From Anaeromusa acidaminophila DSM 3853 (GTDB lineage Bacteria; Bacillota; Negativicutes; Anaeromusales; Anaeromusaceae): DNA of 64,000 nt. The position numbers and the translations under genes are program-made. Shown here one piece after another: positions 1 to 8,821 of this stretch. The DNA lies in contig NZ_KB894583.1 of NCBI RefSeq assembly GCF_000374545.1, positions 141,236-205,235 on the forward strand. Direction: 5' to 3'. Under the pieces are notes generated by a model, which saw only the letters and a program-made list of their open reading frames with translations, searched no databases and was not told the DNA's origin. The number at the start of each line of letters is the position of its first letter. The stretch's first letter is position 1.

Positions 1-1
1 T

Positions 2-1375
2 TTGACCAGCGAGGTAGTGGGAACCGTAGCTCGGGCGAACACGGACTTGGCGGAAAAAGCCGTGCAAGTGGCGGCGCGGACCTTTGAAAGCTGGAAACAC
101 GTAGCGCCGCAGGTGAGGGCGTCCCTCTTGTTCAAAGCGGCGGCTATCTTGCGGCGTCGTAAATTCGAATTTTCCGCTTGGCTGACGGAAGAAGCCGGAA
201 AAACCTGGCCGGAAGCCGATGCCGATACGGCGGAAGCTATTGACTTTATGGAGTATTATGCACGCCAGATGCTGCAGTATGCCAAAGGCATGTCCGTGTA
301 TCCGTATCCGGGAGAAACTAATGAATGTGTATATATCCCCTTGGGCGTCGGCGTGGTTATTCCGCCCTGGAATTTCCCCTTGGCTATTTTGGCGGGCATG
401 ACCGCTGCGGCTGCCGTGTCCGGCAATACGGTTATCGTTAAACCGGCCAGCGCTACGCCGGTAGTGGCTGCTAAACTGATGGAAGTTTGGGCGGAAGCGG
501 GCTTTCCGGCGGGGGTTATCAACTATCTTCCCGGCAGCGGCGGCACCATTGGAGACTATCTGACGACGCATCCTTTAGTGCGTTTCATTAATTTTACCGG
601 CTCTAAGGAAGTGGGCTTGCGCATTAATAAGCTGGCTGCCGATGTAGCGCCTGGACAGAAATGGATCAAACGGGTCATTGCGGAAATGGGCGGCAAGGAC
701 GCCATTGTTGTCGATAATGAAGCTAATCTGGAAGAAGCAGCGGCAGGTATTGTCGCCTCTGCCTTTGGGTTCCAGGGACAAAAATGCTCTGCTTGCTCCC
801 GGGCCATTATTGTGGCTGACGTTTACGAGGAAGTGCTGGCTAAAGTAGTGGCTAAAACGAAGGCTTTAAAAGTGGGTTGTGCTGCGGATCCGGCGATGAA
901 TATGGGACCGGTGGTCGATGAAAACGCCTACAAGAAAATCCTGGAGTACATTGAGATCGGTAAAAGCGAAGGCAAGATTGTCATTGGCGGTAAAGCCGGC
1001 GATGCGGCAGGCTATTTTATTGAGCCGACGGTCATTGCCGATGTGGACGCCCATGCTCGCGTTGCGCAAGAAGAAATTTTTGGGCCGGTGCTGGCGGTGA
1101 TTAAGGCCGAAGATTACGATCATGCCTTGGCGATTGCCAATGACACGGAGTACGGTTTAACAGGCGCTGTGTTTTCCCAGAATCGGGCTAAATTAGAGCA
1201 GGCTCGGCGAGATTTCCATGTAGGCAATCTCTATCTGAATCGTAAGTGCACCGGCGCATTGGTTGGCGTACAGCCTTTTGGCGGCTTCAATATGTCCGGT
1301 ACTGATTCCAAAGCCGGCGGCGCTGATTATCTGCTGTTGTTCATGCAGGCAAAATCCATTTGCGAAAGATTATAA
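2..1375 (+). CDS. rocA: L-glutamate gamma-semialdehyde (P5C) dehydrogenase, 5' end cut by window
   Basis: NAD-dependent oxidation of glutamate 5-semialdehyde (from proline, arginine or ornithine) to glutamate in the cytoplasm. The visible 457 residues belong to the aldehyde dehydrogenase superfamily; the NAD-binding PWNFPLA segment, the general base glutamate in IAEMGGKDA (near residue 227) and the nucleophile in [13 protein letters not shown] (Cys262 of the visible part) are those of the RocA/PruA subgroup rather than general aldehyde dehydrogenases. Family members have about 515 residues, so roughly 55 N-terminal residues lie upstream of the window; the TTG at position 2 is an internal codon, not a start. 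The C-terminal [16 protein letters not shown] region is complete. It is followed by a palindromic terminator-like structure. Family assignment is secure; substrate is inferred from the motif. Confidence 0.9.
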   Translation: MTSEVVGTVARANTDLAEKAVQVAARTFESWKHVAPQVRASLLFKAAAILRRRKFEFSAWLTEEAGKTWPEADADTAEAIDFMEYYARQMLQYAKGMSVYPYPGETNECVYIPLGVGVVIPPWNFPLAILAGMTAAAAVSGNTVIVKPASATPVVAAKLMEVWAEAGFPAGVINYLPGSGGTIGDYLTTHPLVRFINFTGSKEVGLRINKLAADVAPGQKWIKRVIAEMGGKDAIVVDNEANLEEAAAGIVASAFGFQGQKCSACSRAIIVADVYEEVLAKVVAKTKALKVGCAADPAMNMGPVVDENAYKKILEYIEIGKSEGKIVIGGKAGDAAGYFIEPTVIADVDAHARVAQEEIFGPVLAVIKAEDYDHALAIANDTEYGLTGAVFSQNRAKLEQARRDFHVGNLYLNRKCTGALVGVQPFGGFNMSGTDSKAGGADYLLLFMQAKSICERL

Positions 1376-1412
1376 TGGCAAGCAAGAAATAACCATATTT
1401 AGAAAAAAATGC

Positions 1413-1441
1413 TTGTAAAATGAACCGCAGACAAGTATAAT
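1413..1441 (+). promoter_or_regulatory. Sigma-A-type promoter in the rocA-liv gap
   Basis: TTGTAA (1413-1418), 17-bp spacer, TATAAT (1436-1441). A transcript would start near 1448, upstream of the palindrome at 1488-1529, so that hairpin would lie in the leader of the binding-protein gene at 1665. The rest of 1376-1664 holds a second TATAAT at 1576-1581 without a good -35, and no gene. Confidence 0.5.
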
Positions 1442-1487
1442 GAAGATCAAATTAAAGAAATATTCCGGATGAATGTATGAGGCAACG

Positions 1488-1538
1488 AGGCTTCTGGAAA
1501 GAACAGCATGCTGTTCTTTCCAGAAGCCTTTCTTTTTT
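1488..1538 (+). terminator. Perfect 42-bp palindrome followed by a T-run
   Basis: Positions 1488-1508 are the exact reverse complement of 1509-1529, giving a 21-bp arm with no unpaired loop beyond the turn at GCATGC; TTCTTTTTTT follows. It is a rho-independent terminator for rocA or, because a promoter lies upstream of it, a leader attenuator for the next gene. Confidence 0.7.
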
Positions 1539-1664
1539 TGCAGATGCCCTAAGAGGCATGGAATGAGAAGCGCAATATAATGCAAGAAGACGCGGTGAGA
1601 GGAGGAATGGCGGGAAGTAACGGGGGTCATGAAATAAGAATGTAAGTGAAGGAGAGAGACGCGT

Positions 1665-2837
1665 ATGATGAAAATGGGGAAAATGAAAAAGATGGCAGCC
1701 CTCTTGAGTGCGTTGGCGCTGACTACCGGTTTGATCGCCGGCTGTGGAGGATCTTCCAGCAAAGACATTAAAATCGGCGTGGTGTACGAACTGACAGGCA
1801 ATACAGCTTCCTTCGGGACGGCGGCAGCAAATGGCGCAAAGCTGGCCTTTAAAGAAATTAATGCGAATGGCGGCGTGCTGGGCAAGCAAATTCAGCTGGT
1901 TGTTGCCGATAATAAAGGCGAGCCTTCGGAATCTTCCAATGCGATGACCAAAGTTATCAGCCAAGATAAGGTTGTGGCGGTAACAGGCTTTACTACCAGC
2001 TCTAACGGCATTGCCGCTTCCAGCGTGGCGGAAGCGAATAAAATTCCTTTTGTAGCCGCAGCTACGACCAACCCCAAAGTAACTATTAATGAAGCGTCCG
2101 GTAAAGCTAAGGACTATACCTTCCGCGTTTGCTTCATCGATCCTTTCCAAGGCACGGTAGGCGCCAACTTTGTGTTGAACACGCTGAAAGCTAAAAAAGC
2201 AGCAATTATGGTTGATAACTCCAGTGACTACAGTAAAGGTCTTGTATCCGTCTTTAAACCGGCGTATACTGCTGGCGGCGGCGCGATAGTGGCTGAAGAA
2301 GCGTACTTGCAGAAAGACCAGGATTTCAAAACCATCCTGACCAACATCAAAGCGGCCAATCCCGATGTCATCTACTTGCCAGGCTATTATGAAGAAGTGG
2401 GTAAAATTGTCAAGCAGGCTCGTGAATTGGGGATCACGGCTCCCTTTGTCGGCGGAGACGGCTGGGATTCTCCGAAACTGGCTGAAATCGGCGGCGCGGC
2501 AGCCCTGAACAACACCTATTTCACTAACCACTATTCGGTAGAAGACAAGAGCCCGAAATCCCGCGCTTTCGTAGAAGCGTACCAGAAAGAGTACGGTCAG
2601 CAACCGGACGCTATGGCGGTTCTTGGCTATGACGCCGCGTACGCTCTTGTTGACGCGATCAAACGCGCTGGCAGCGCAGAACCTCAGAAAATTCGCGATG
2701 CTTTGGCCGCTACGAAAAACTTCCCTGCGGTTACCGGCGATCTGACTTTGAACGAAAAGCATGACGCTGTGAAGAGCGCTGTTATCATCGAAATGAAAGA
2801 TGGCAAACAGGTTTATCGCGAAACCATCAAACCGTAA
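1665..2837 (+). CDS. Branched-chain amino-acid ABC transporter substrate-binding lipoprotein
   Basis: Extracytoplasmic solute receptor of the periplasmic-binding-protein type I (LivJ/LivK, Peripla_BP_6) family. The 390-residue product starts with a basic-hydrophobic signal and a lipobox LIAGC with Cys27 as the lipid-modified residue, followed by the typical KIGVVYELTGNTASFG opening of Liv receptors and the PDVIYLPGYYEEVG segment of the second lobe. Start at ATG 1665 has GGAGAG eight to twelve bases upstream; in-frame ATGs at 1668, 1674 and 1683 are alternatives. No permease or ATPase genes (livHMGF) are adjacent, so it must serve a transporter encoded elsewhere. Its place after a glutamate-semialdehyde dehydrogenase suggests amino-acid catabolism. 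The exact ligand cannot be read from sequence. Confidence 0.9.
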   Translation: MMKMGKMKKMAALLSALALTTGLIAGCGGSSSKDIKIGVVYELTGNTASFGTAAANGAKLAFKEINANGGVLGKQIQLVVADNKGEPSESSNAMTKVISQDKVVAVTGFTTSSNGIAASSVAEANKIPFVAAATTNPKVTINEASGKAKDYTFRVCFIDPFQGTVGANFVLNTLKAKKAAIMVDNSSDYSKGLVSVFKPAYTAGGGAIVAEEAYLQKDQDFKTILTNIKAANPDVIYLPGYYEEVGKIVKQARELGITAPFVGGDGWDSPKLAEIGGAAALNNTYFTNHYSVEDKSPKSRAFVEAYQKEYGQQPDAMAVLGYDAAYALVDAIKRAGSAEPQKIRDALAATKNFPAVTGDLTLNEKHDAVKSAVIIEMKDGKQVYRETIKP

Positions 2838-2893
2838 TTCTCTTCTCGTTTCCAATCGGTAGAGCCTCCGAATCCGCTAGCATGGATTTTGGA

Positions 2894-2948
2894 AATAAGA
2901 AACCGGCGTCACAAAATGGTGATGCCGGTTTCTTATTCGGTATTTCTA
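2894..2948. terminator. Bidirectional terminator between convergent genes
   Basis: A 19-bp stem (2894-2912 with 2919-2937, one G-T pair) with loop around AAAATG sits between the ends of the binding-protein gene and the convergent glycosylase gene. T-rich sequence follows on both strands. Confidence 0.75.
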
Positions 2949-2978
2949 ATTTTTAAGGATCTCCGAGCGTTCTGATGG

Positions 2979-3644
2979 TTACGTTCGCATGCGTCGGCTG
3001 TTGCGCCGTTCCTCGTATAAAGAGAGAAGATCGGTCGGCTCGTCGCTTTTAGAAATCCAATCAGGAGATTCTTCTTTGCATTTGGCTACTGCCGATTGCA
3101 GATCGTAGAAGACCTCCCACTTGGCCTTGACGAGTGCCGGACCGGTCAGGCGCAGCAAGTAGGCTGGATGGTAGGTGGCAATGGCCGGAATGCCGTATTT
3201 AGTCTCGAACCATTGTCCGCGGTCCTTGGTAATGCGGCTGTGAGGGTCCTTTAAGTATTTTAAAGCTACGCTGCCTAGGGCGATAATCACTTTTGGCTGT
3301 ATCAGGCCCAGCTCTTCGTCTAGCCAGCGGTTGGCGCAAAAAGAGCCTTCTTCAATAGTCGGGGTGCGATTGCCTTTGGGGCGGCATTTTAAGACATTCG
3401 TGGTGTAAATGCAATTACGTGTAACTCCCACGCTCCAAAGCGCCTTGTCCAAGAGCTTTCCAGAAGGACCTACCAGCGGTACTCCATATTCATCCTCGAC
3501 GCCGCCAGGGCCTTCGCCGACGATGGCCAGCGGACTGGTAACGCTGCCGTTGGAGGAAGTAGGGCCAATGGCATCCTTGTAAAGAGAGCAGGCGTTACAT
3601 TGCAGCAAAGCCTCCTCTAAGTTCTCGTGATTGGGAAACGACAT
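2979..3644 (-). CDS. Uracil-DNA glycosylase, family 4 (iron-sulfur type)
   Basis: Base-excision repair enzyme that removes uracil from DNA. The 221-residue protein shows the four cysteines that hold the [4Fe-4S] cluster of family 4/5 enzymes: Cys16 and Cys19 (CNAC), Cys87 (LKCRP) and Cys103. Motif A is VGEGPGGVEDEYGVPLVGPSGKLLD, matching the family's GEGPG-x-ED core, and motif B is HPAYLLR near residue 157. The start at 3644 has GAGGTG upstream. A charged tail after residue about 190 (ending SRRMRT) goes beyond the usual catalytic core. It converges on the liv gene and appears monocistronic. Family is clear; family 4 rather than 5 is judged from the motif A acid residues. Confidence 0.9.
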   Translation of the reverse strand: MSFPNHENLEEALLQCNACSLYKDAIGPTSSNGSVTSPLAIVGEGPGGVEDEYGVPLVGPSGKLLDKALWSVGVTRNCIYTTNVLKCRPKGNRTPTIEEGSFCANRWLDEELGLIQPKVIIALGSVALKYLKDPHSRITKDRGQWFETKYGIPAIATYHPAYLLRLTGPALVKAKWEVFYDLQSAVAKCKEESPDWISKSDEPTDLLSLYEERRNSRRMRT

Positions 3645-3705
3645 GGAATCACCTCGTAGTAAAAGTGTTATTCTTTCTTAACTTCGACCATATACCTGGT
3701 TTTCC

Positions 3706-3735
3706 TTTACAAAGGAAAGAACATTATTGTAAAAT
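3706..3735 (+). promoter_or_regulatory. Probable serS promoter
   Basis: TTTACA (3706-3711), 18-bp spacer, TAAAAT (3730-3735) with TTG just before it. The roughly 100-nt leader to the serS start lacks the conserved T-box sequence (TGGNACCGCG), so serine T-box control is not supported. Confidence 0.45.
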
Positions 3736-3839
3736 GGGAAAGTACATAGCAAGCAAAAATAGCCACTTCCGCTGAGGAAGGATGCGTTTCGGCACTCTCA
3801 GGCGGGGGTGTCATTTTGCTGTCAGGAGGTTCAGCTGTC

Positions 3840-5111
3840 ATGTTGGATATGAAATTTGTGCGGGAGAATCCCGAAGCGGTGCTGGCAGGATTGCAGAAAA
3901 GAGGCAGCGCCTTAACGCTTGATGATTTCCTGGCCCTGGAGAAAAAACGCCGGGAAGTGTTGACGGAAGTGGAAGCGCTGAAAAGCCGGCGCAATACGGT
4001 TTCTCAAGAAATTAGCCGACTGAAAAAAGCCAAAGAAGATGCTGAAGCTTTGATCCTGGAAATGCGCAGCGTCGGGGAGAAAATCTCCGAACTTGATGAA
4101 ACGGTGCGCCAGGTGGAGGCGGAGCTGAAGGAAATTTTGCTCAGTATTCCTAATTTACCCCATGCTTCCGTGCCGGTAGGCCGGGATGAAGCGGATAATC
4201 CGGAATTGCGCCGTGTAGGCGAAGTCCCCTCCTTTTCCTTTGAGCCGAAAGCGCACTGGGATTTAGGCGAAGACTTGGGAATTCTTGACTTTGAGCGGGG
4301 CGCTAAAGTAACTGGGGCGCGTTTTACGTTTTATCGGGGCTTGGGAGCGCGTTTAGAACGGGCTTTGATTAATTTCATGTTGGACGTGCACACCCGTGAA
4401 CACGGCTATACTGAATTTTTCCCGCCGTTTATTGCAAACAAGGATAGCATGACCGGTACCGGTCAGTTGCCGAAATTTGCCGAAGACATGTTTAAGCTGG
4501 AAGGCTTGGATTATTATCTTATCCCAACAGCGGAAGTGCCGATTACGAACTTGCATCGCGGTGAAATTTTGGATGCTAAGGATCTGCCTAAATATTACAC
4601 CGCTTATAGCGCTTGTTTCCGTGCGGAAGCCGGTTCAGCCGGGCGAGATACCCGGGGCATTATCCGGCAGCATCAGTTTAATAAGGTGGAAATGGTTAAA
4701 TTCTGCTTGCCGGAAGACTCCTATGACGAGCTGGAAAAATTGGTGGGTAATGCGGAACGCATTCTGCAACTGTTGGAATTGCCGTATCGGGTAATTACCC
4801 TTTGCAGCGGTGATATTGGCTTTTCTTCCGCGAAGACCTATGATTTGGAAGTCTGGCTGCCTAGCTTTAACACCTATCGAGAGATTTCCTCCTGTTCGAA
4901 TTTTGAGGATTTCCAGGCTCGACGGGCGGACATTAAATTCCGTCGGGATGCGAAATCCAAACCGGAGTATTTGCATACATTGAATGGCTCCGGACTGGCC
5001 ATTGGCCGGACTGTGGCTGCTATTTTGGAAAACTATCAGCAGGCTGACGGCTCGGTTGTGGTGCCAAAGGTACTGCGCGCTTTTATGGGCGTAGATGTGA
5101 TTCAACCTTAA
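3840..5111 (+). CDS. serS: Seryl-tRNA synthetase
   Basis: Charges tRNA-Ser with serine (class II synthetase, cytoplasmic dimer). The 423-residue product begins [12 protein letters not shown], the standard opening of SerS; the N-terminal 110 residues are the antiparallel coiled-coil arm that grips the long variable arm of tRNA-Ser. Class II motif 2 is around [14 protein letters not shown] and motif 3 is [16 protein letters not shown] near the C terminus. ATG 3840 is chosen over an upstream in-frame ATG at 3816 because AGGAGG (3824-3829) sits ten bases before it and the homologous N terminus begins there. Two tRNA-Ser genes (CGA, GGA) also occur in this window. The gene is monocistronic with its own promoter and terminator. 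Confidence 0.97.
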   Translation: MLDMKFVRENPEAVLAGLQKRGSALTLDDFLALEKKRREVLTEVEALKSRRNTVSQEISRLKKAKEDAEALILEMRSVGEKISELDETVRQVEAELKEILLSIPNLPHASVPVGRDEADNPELRRVGEVPSFSFEPKAHWDLGEDLGILDFERGAKVTGARFTFYRGLGARLERALINFMLDVHTREHGYTEFFPPFIANKDSMTGTGQLPKFAEDMFKLEGLDYYLIPTAEVPITNLHRGEILDAKDLPKYYTAYSACFRAEAGSAGRDTRGIIRQHQFNKVEMVKFCLPEDSYDELEKLVGNAERILQLLELPYRVITLCSGDIGFSSAKTYDLEVWLPSFNTYREISSCSNFEDFQARRADIKFRRDAKSKPEYLHTLNGSGLAIGRTVAAILENYQQADGSVVVPKVLRAFMGVDVIQP

Positions 5112-5116
5112 AAGCA

Positions 5117-5153
5117 AAAAAACGCTTCGCACAGTGTGCGGAGCGTTTTTTAT
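5117..5153. terminator. Bidirectional terminator serS / EAL-HDOD
   Basis: AACGCTTCGCACA pairs with a near-complement across a GT turn; A-run before and T-run after make it functional for both convergent genes. Confidence 0.85.
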
Positions 5154-5158
5154 TGCTC

Positions 5159-6370
5159 TTATTCGCGGAAAAATTCTTTTTCCCAAGAGATGGCAGACAA
5201 GTATTTGGGGGCCAACTGGCTCGAAGGAAGCTGTAGCTGACGGCTGTATTGCAATACTTGAGGCCAGTCGCCTCGTTCGTAAGCAATAACCAGATCCAAC
5301 AGTTGACGCAGCCTGTTTGGCTGACCTAGCAAAGCTTGGCAGACTTCGTCGGGAATAGGGAGATAGGAGAGAATATCTTTAATCGGCCGTCCTAGAAAAG
5401 CGTCTAAAAGTGAAAATAAACCGGTAAAAAAGAAATAATCAGGTGCTAGAGTAGTCTGGAGATGTTCGGACAACAGCTCGCAATGTCGCCCGCGGATAAC
5501 AGCGAGATGTAATAGTTCCGGAGGCTGTTCGCTGCTGAGATTGCGCAAGGTCACTAAGGCAATCCACTTGGATAGTTCGCGTTGCCCTAATAAAGCTGCG
5601 GCGTGGCGGATGGACTGAACCGGCGAGTGAAAGCCGAAAAAAGCGGAATTAGCGTACTTTAGCAGTTGGTAGGATAAGGCCATATCACGTTTGACAATGG
5701 CTTCAAAGCGATGAATATTGACAATACGGGCGTGAAGCTCGCGGGAAAGATATAAGTGGTGAGCGCTGACAATCGGTATTTCTTTTTGAGAGAGTACGGT
5801 AGGTTTGCTAAAAAAATAGCCTTGAAAAAAAGTATATCCTTGAGCCCGCGCTTGTAAAAATTCGTCTTTGGTTTCTATTTTTTCCGCTAAGAAACGTGGG
5901 TGGTAGATGCCGTGACGATACAGAAAGCTTTTGGTTTGCAGACTTTTGGCATCACGGAAATCTACTTTGATGATATCGGCCAAAGTGGCTAAAGGCAGCC
6001 ATTCCGGCGACGGGATAAAATCATCAAGCACCAGCCAATAACCGTCTCTTTTTAATTGTACACAAGCGTCGATAACCTCTTGGCTGGGGGAGACGGTTTC
6101 TAATATTTCGACGGCCAATACATCCGGCGGCAAAAGTTGCGGAATTTTTTGCTGAAGCAAGGACGCACTAAAATTGACGAAGGCTTTTTTACCTTCGGTA
6201 ATGGTATCAATACCCATTTGCAGGAAGACATTCACCAAAACTTCTTTTGTTGCCTGATTATCATCAACATATTCGGCCTGGTTAATTTCGCTGTTGCGAA
6301 AAAGAAGTTCATAAGCAACTACCTGGGAATTGGTATTGAAAATCGGTTGTCTGGCTACAAATATATCCAT
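5159..6370 (-). CDS. EAL-HDOD signalling protein (YuxH type)
   Basis: A 403-residue cytoplasmic regulator with an N-terminal EAL-like c-di-GMP phosphodiesterase domain (residues about 1-200) and a C-terminal HDOD domain (about 200-390). The EAL half retains several metal and substrate positions in altered context: YELLFR for the EAL motif, FVNFS, VEILE, LDDF, IKVDF, AEKIET and the closing GYFFSKP; the motif alterations are typical of YuxH proteins, which may bind rather than cleave c-di-GMP. No HD catalytic pair is visible in the HDOD part. It lies 27 nt downstream of an HD-GYP gene on the same strand, so the two are probably co-transcribed. GAGGATG precedes the start. Activity is uncertain; architecture is clear. 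Confidence 0.85.
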   Translation of the reverse strand: MDIFVARQPIFNTNSQVVAYELLFRNSEINQAEYVDDNQATKEVLVNVFLQMGIDTITEGKKAFVNFSASLLQQKIPQLLPPDVLAVEILETVSPSQEVIDACVQLKRDGYWLVLDDFIPSPEWLPLATLADIIKVDFRDAKSLQTKSFLYRHGIYHPRFLAEKIETKDEFLQARAQGYTFFQGYFFSKPTVLSQKEIPIVSAHHLYLSRELHARIVNIHRFEAIVKRDMALSYQLLKYANSAFFGFHSPVQSIRHAAALLGQRELSKWIALVTLRNLSSEQPPELLHLAVIRGRHCELLSEHLQTTLAPDYFFFTGLFSLLDAFLGRPIKDILSYLPIPDEVCQALLGQPNRLRQLLDLVIAYERGDWPQVLQYSRQLQLPSSQLAPKYLSAISWEKEFFRE

Positions 6371-6397
6371 GATTCATCCTCGTGCAACGTAAGCTGC

Positions 6398-7627
6398 CTA
6401 ATGGGTGCCGCCGTTAGCAAAGTGAAGCGGGGGAATAAAGCGCAAGGGGCGGACTAAGTGGTTCCCTTGGAGATCCAGTACTTCTTTTTCCGGGGTTTGT
6501 ACAACAAGCGAATGCGTACCAGTTAATTCCCAAAACAGAAGCTGGGCAAATCGGCCATCGGTCAGTTCCAGCCATTCTCCTGCAAGATGGTTCTGCATGA
6601 GTTTTAGAAACGCTTGTCCGCAGTGCGTATCTAACTGACCGGAGAGAATTGAGCTTTGAATTTCATCTAAGGCGACAAACGAACTGTGTTGGGTGCCATA
6701 ACTTTTTTGCGAGGTCATGGCGTCGTATACGTCGGCTATTGCGATGATTTTAGCGAAGACATGCGTCTTGTCGCTCTTGGTATGAAGAGGGTAGCCGCTG
6801 CCGTCTAAGCGCTCATGATGCTGGAGAACGCCCATGAGGACAGGCAAATCATATTCTTTCTGTTTTTGAAGAAAACGAAACCCTAGCAGGGAATGTAAAC
6901 GAACTTTTTCTTTTTCATCTTCCGACAAGGGCTGTTGCTTTCCCAACACTTCTAAAGAAACACGTAATTTTCCTACGTCATGCAGTAGGGCAGACAGCGT
7001 AAGCGCCTGCAGCCGTTCTTCGGAAAAATCGCATTGTTTGCCAATCAAGGCGGAAAGAAGCGCCACATGCAAGGTATGATGGAATATATAGGGGGAATTT
7101 CGCGGGTGCAAATGCAAACAGCGCAGAACCTGTACCGGAGAAGCGGTTAACGCAAGGAGATCGCCAGCTAAGGTTTCTAGCAGTTCCTTCTCTAAGCGGC
7201 CATGTAAACGCGCGGAAGAAAAAATATGTTTGATTTCTTCCAGCAAACGGCGATAATGCATACTTAATTCACTTTGGGGAGACTGATTCCAAAAAGCATC
7301 CCAAAGCATTTGAAAAGGAGCCGGTGAAGTAATCGGTTCTTTTGGTGCGGGCAAGTCTAACATCGGTGCTGTTTCTGCAAACTCTTCTTCTATGGAAGGA
7401 AATTCTGAAACGGCTTCCGGGGTTTCGTCAAGCAGGCTTGGTGGCCGGTCTACCCAAATGGTCACCTGCATGATAAGCAGGTTTTGCAAAAGGGAAATGT
7501 GTTTGGCCGATAAAACCACTCCCTGGCTGAGCAGCATTTTCCCGTTGAAGTCATAGACTGGTGAAGCCAGGCGCATACCAGCTTGGAGATTGGATATATC
7601 ACAAATCTTGGCTTGAAAGGGATGCAT
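6398..7627 (-). CDS. HD-GYP domain protein, probable c-di-GMP phosphodiesterase
   Basis: A 409-residue soluble protein. The N-terminal 60 residues resemble the short beta-rich segment found before many HD-GYP domains, then an acidic Pro-rich linker (about 62-105). The HD-GYP domain spans about 180-340, with HTLHVALLS, the metal-binding HD pair His216-Asp217 in LLHDVGKL, HSLLGFRFL, QHHERLDGSGYP (GYP at 278-280) and IADVYDAMTS. These motifs indicate hydrolysis of c-di-GMP. A C-terminal 60 residues of unknown role follow. First gene of a two-gene operon with the EAL-HDOD gene. Start at 7627 has AAAGGAGGA eight bases upstream. Divergent from the membrane-protein gene at 7754. Confidence 0.88.
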   Translation of the reverse strand: MHPFQAKICDISNLQAGMRLASPVYDFNGKMLLSQGVVLSAKHISLLQNLLIMQVTIWVDRPPSLLDETPEAVSEFPSIEEEFAETAPMLDLPAPKEPITSPAPFQMLWDAFWNQSPQSELSMHYRRLLEEIKHIFSSARLHGRLEKELLETLAGDLLALTASPVQVLRCLHLHPRNSPYIFHHTLHVALLSALIGKQCDFSEERLQALTLSALLHDVGKLRVSLEVLGKQQPLSEDEKEKVRLHSLLGFRFLQKQKEYDLPVLMGVLQHHERLDGSGYPLHTKSDKTHVFAKIIAIADVYDAMTSQKSYGTQHSSFVALDEIQSSILSGQLDTHCGQAFLKLMQNHLAGEWLELTDGRFAQLLFWELTGTHSLVVQTPEKEVLDLQGNHLVRPLRFIPPLHFANGGTH

Positions 7628-7753
7628 GCACGGCGTCCTCCTTTAGAGTGGGACTTTTTTAGTATGATATAATCAAGTATATTGTTATTGTACCAAATTT
7701 GGTAATAAATGTCGTGCAGAACCTTGAAATTGTGTGAATTTTGGAGGAAGGTC

Positions 7754-8440
7754 ATGGCTTGGAGCGTTGGATTGTCCTGGCAAGTTTTAGTAGGCGTATC
7801 TTGGGCTTTGTGGGGGCGGTGGCGGCAGCAGCCGCGGCTGGTTCGGCCGCTTATGTTTTTTTTAGTGGGTTGCGGCGTTGCCCTCGAAATGGTTGTTTTT
7901 TTCTTGTGGGAAGCTTGGCCGGCGTCTGAAGAAAATGTCTGGCTGGCATGCTATGTTTTAGCAATTATTGTTGGAAAACGGCTGCCGGGAATGGCGTGGT
8001 GGCTGGCTCTGTTAGGCGGGGCTTTAGGGGCGATTTTATTAGGAGGGCAAGCGGCGGCAATGGCGTCTTTACCGGGAGCTCCCACATCAGCGATAATCTG
8101 GCTGAGCTTTTTTGGCAGCGCTTTTGGCGGCGGAGCTCTCTTATATGCAGCATTGTCTGCACAGTGGCAAGCAGAAATGCATTTGGGCGTACTGAATGTA
8201 CTGGCAGTGGGCGTTTTAGCGACAGCAGTCTTAACGGGCAGTCAACTTTGGCTATTTCTAAATGGGCCGTTTTCGCTAGCGTCTTGCTTGGCTATGGGGG
8301 GGCTTGTTTATAGCGGCATAGTGCAGCCTATGAAATGGCTGCGACAGCCGGGAATACTGCAAAGGAGCCTGCTTTGGTGTTCCGTTATCCTCTTTCTTTG
8401 TTGTACTTGGTGGCTGCGTAATGAGTATTATTTTCATTGA
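7754..8440 (+). CDS. Polytopic membrane protein of unknown function
   Basis: The 228-residue product is almost entirely hydrophobic with about seven predicted membrane segments (for example around PLMFFLVGCGVALEMVVFFL, a Gly/Ala-rich segment near residue 85-100, and LLWCSVILFLCCTWWL at the end) and short basic loops. No family was recognised; the topology resembles DmsC-like anchors only superficially. ATG 7754 is chosen because GGAGG (7743-7747) precedes it by six bases, although the frame stays open to 7709. It is divergent from the HD-GYP gene and its stop codon overlaps the -35 of the feo promoter; it may have no link to iron. Confidence 0.65.
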   Translation: MAWSVGLSWQVLVGVSWALWGRWRQQPRLVRPLMFFLVGCGVALEMVVFFLWEAWPASEENVWLACYVLAIIVGKRLPGMAWWLALLGGALGAILLGGQAAAMASLPGAPTSAIIWLSFFGSAFGGGALLYAALSAQWQAEMHLGVLNVLAVGVLATAVLTGSQLWLFLNGPFSLASCLAMGGLVYSGIVQPMKWLRQPGILQRSLLWCSVILFLCCTWWLRNEYYFH

Positions 8441-8466
8441 CAGTGCTTGGTTTTATTTCGTATAAT
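8437..8466 (+). promoter_or_regulatory. Consensus promoter of the feo operon
   Basis: TTGACA (8437-8442), 18-bp spacer, TATAAT (8461-8466). The -35 overlaps the last codon and stop of the preceding gene. Transcription would begin at about 8473, within the first Fur-like box. Confidence 0.8.
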
Positions 8467-8473
8467 ACAGGTA

Positions 8474-8495
8474 GAAATTAATGATAATTAATTTC
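8474..8495 (+). promoter_or_regulatory. Fur-like box 1 (feo)
   Basis: A 22-bp near-perfect palindrome, GAAATTAATG...AATTAATTTC, with mismatches only at the centre; it contains TGATAAT-T-AATTTCA, a good match to the 7-1-7 Fur consensus. It covers the predicted transcription start, so iron-loaded Fur would block the promoter. Confidence 0.7.
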
Positions 8496-8504
8496 AATGG
8501 TTTT

Positions 8505-8537
8505 GCAAACTTGGCTAAAGCCTGTTTGCCTTTTTTT
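8505..8537 (+). terminator. Terminator-like hairpin in the feo leader
   Basis: GCAAAC-TT-GGCT-AA-AGCC-T-GTTTGC followed by a C and seven Ts. It could end transcripts of the upstream membrane-protein gene, but it lies downstream of the feo promoter and so would also act as an attenuator of feo. Confidence 0.6.
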
Positions 8538-8548
8538 ACTCGTTAACG

Positions 8549-8569
8549 TGATAATGATAATCGAGATCA
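8549..8569 (+). promoter_or_regulatory. Fur-like box 2 (feo)
   Basis: TGATAATGATAATCGAGATCA holds two overlapping GATAAT units and a 7-1-7 match with five of seven positions in the right half. It lies just before the feoA ribosome-binding site (GGAGGGG, 8571-8577). Confidence 0.45.
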
Positions 8570-8581
8570 TGGAGGGGTACT

Positions 8582-8800
8582 ATGACACTGGATCAAGTAC
8601 AGCGAGGACAGAAAATACGAATTTTAGCCATCCCTCAAGAAGAAATACGAGCGCAAGCCATTCGGTTTGGCATTTCTATTGGTGCAGAGGTGGAATGCGC
8701 GGAAAAAATTATGGCCGGGCCCATTGTGCTTTCTAAAGGAAAACAAGAAATTGCTATTGGCCGTCGGTTGGCGGAAAACATCAAAATTGCTTTAGCGTAA
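8582..8800 (+). CDS. feoA: Ferrous iron transport accessory protein FeoA
   Basis: A 72-residue SH3-like cytoplasmic protein that works with FeoB in Fe(II) uptake. The sequence shows the family layout: an N-terminal strand (MTLDQVQRGQKIRILAI), the helix with the invariant Gly-Ile-x-x-Gly turn (RFGISIGAEVECAEK), and the C-terminal GPIVLSKGKQEIAIGRRLAENI. GGAGGGG precedes ATG 8582. It is the first gene of feoA-feoB and the 50-aa cysteine-rich gene, 21 nt from feoB. Fur-like boxes in the leader indicate iron repression. Confidence 0.93.
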   Translation: MTLDQVQRGQKIRILAIPQEEIRAQAIRFGISIGAEVECAEKIMAGPIVLSKGKQEIAIGRRLAENIKIALA

Positions 8801-8821
8801 CTAGAAAAGGAGACAGCCGAC

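Noticed and set aside
1452..2855. Long open frame on the minus strand covering the Liv-type binding gene
   Set aside because: Antisense to a clear lipoprotein gene, with low-complexity translation and no ribosome-binding site.
3660..3839. Possible serine T-box leader before serS
   Set aside because: The conserved T-box sequence and antiterminator are missing and the leader is too short.
7709..7753. Alternative start for the membrane protein at 7709
   Set aside because: No ribosome-binding site; the ATG at 7754 follows GGAGG.
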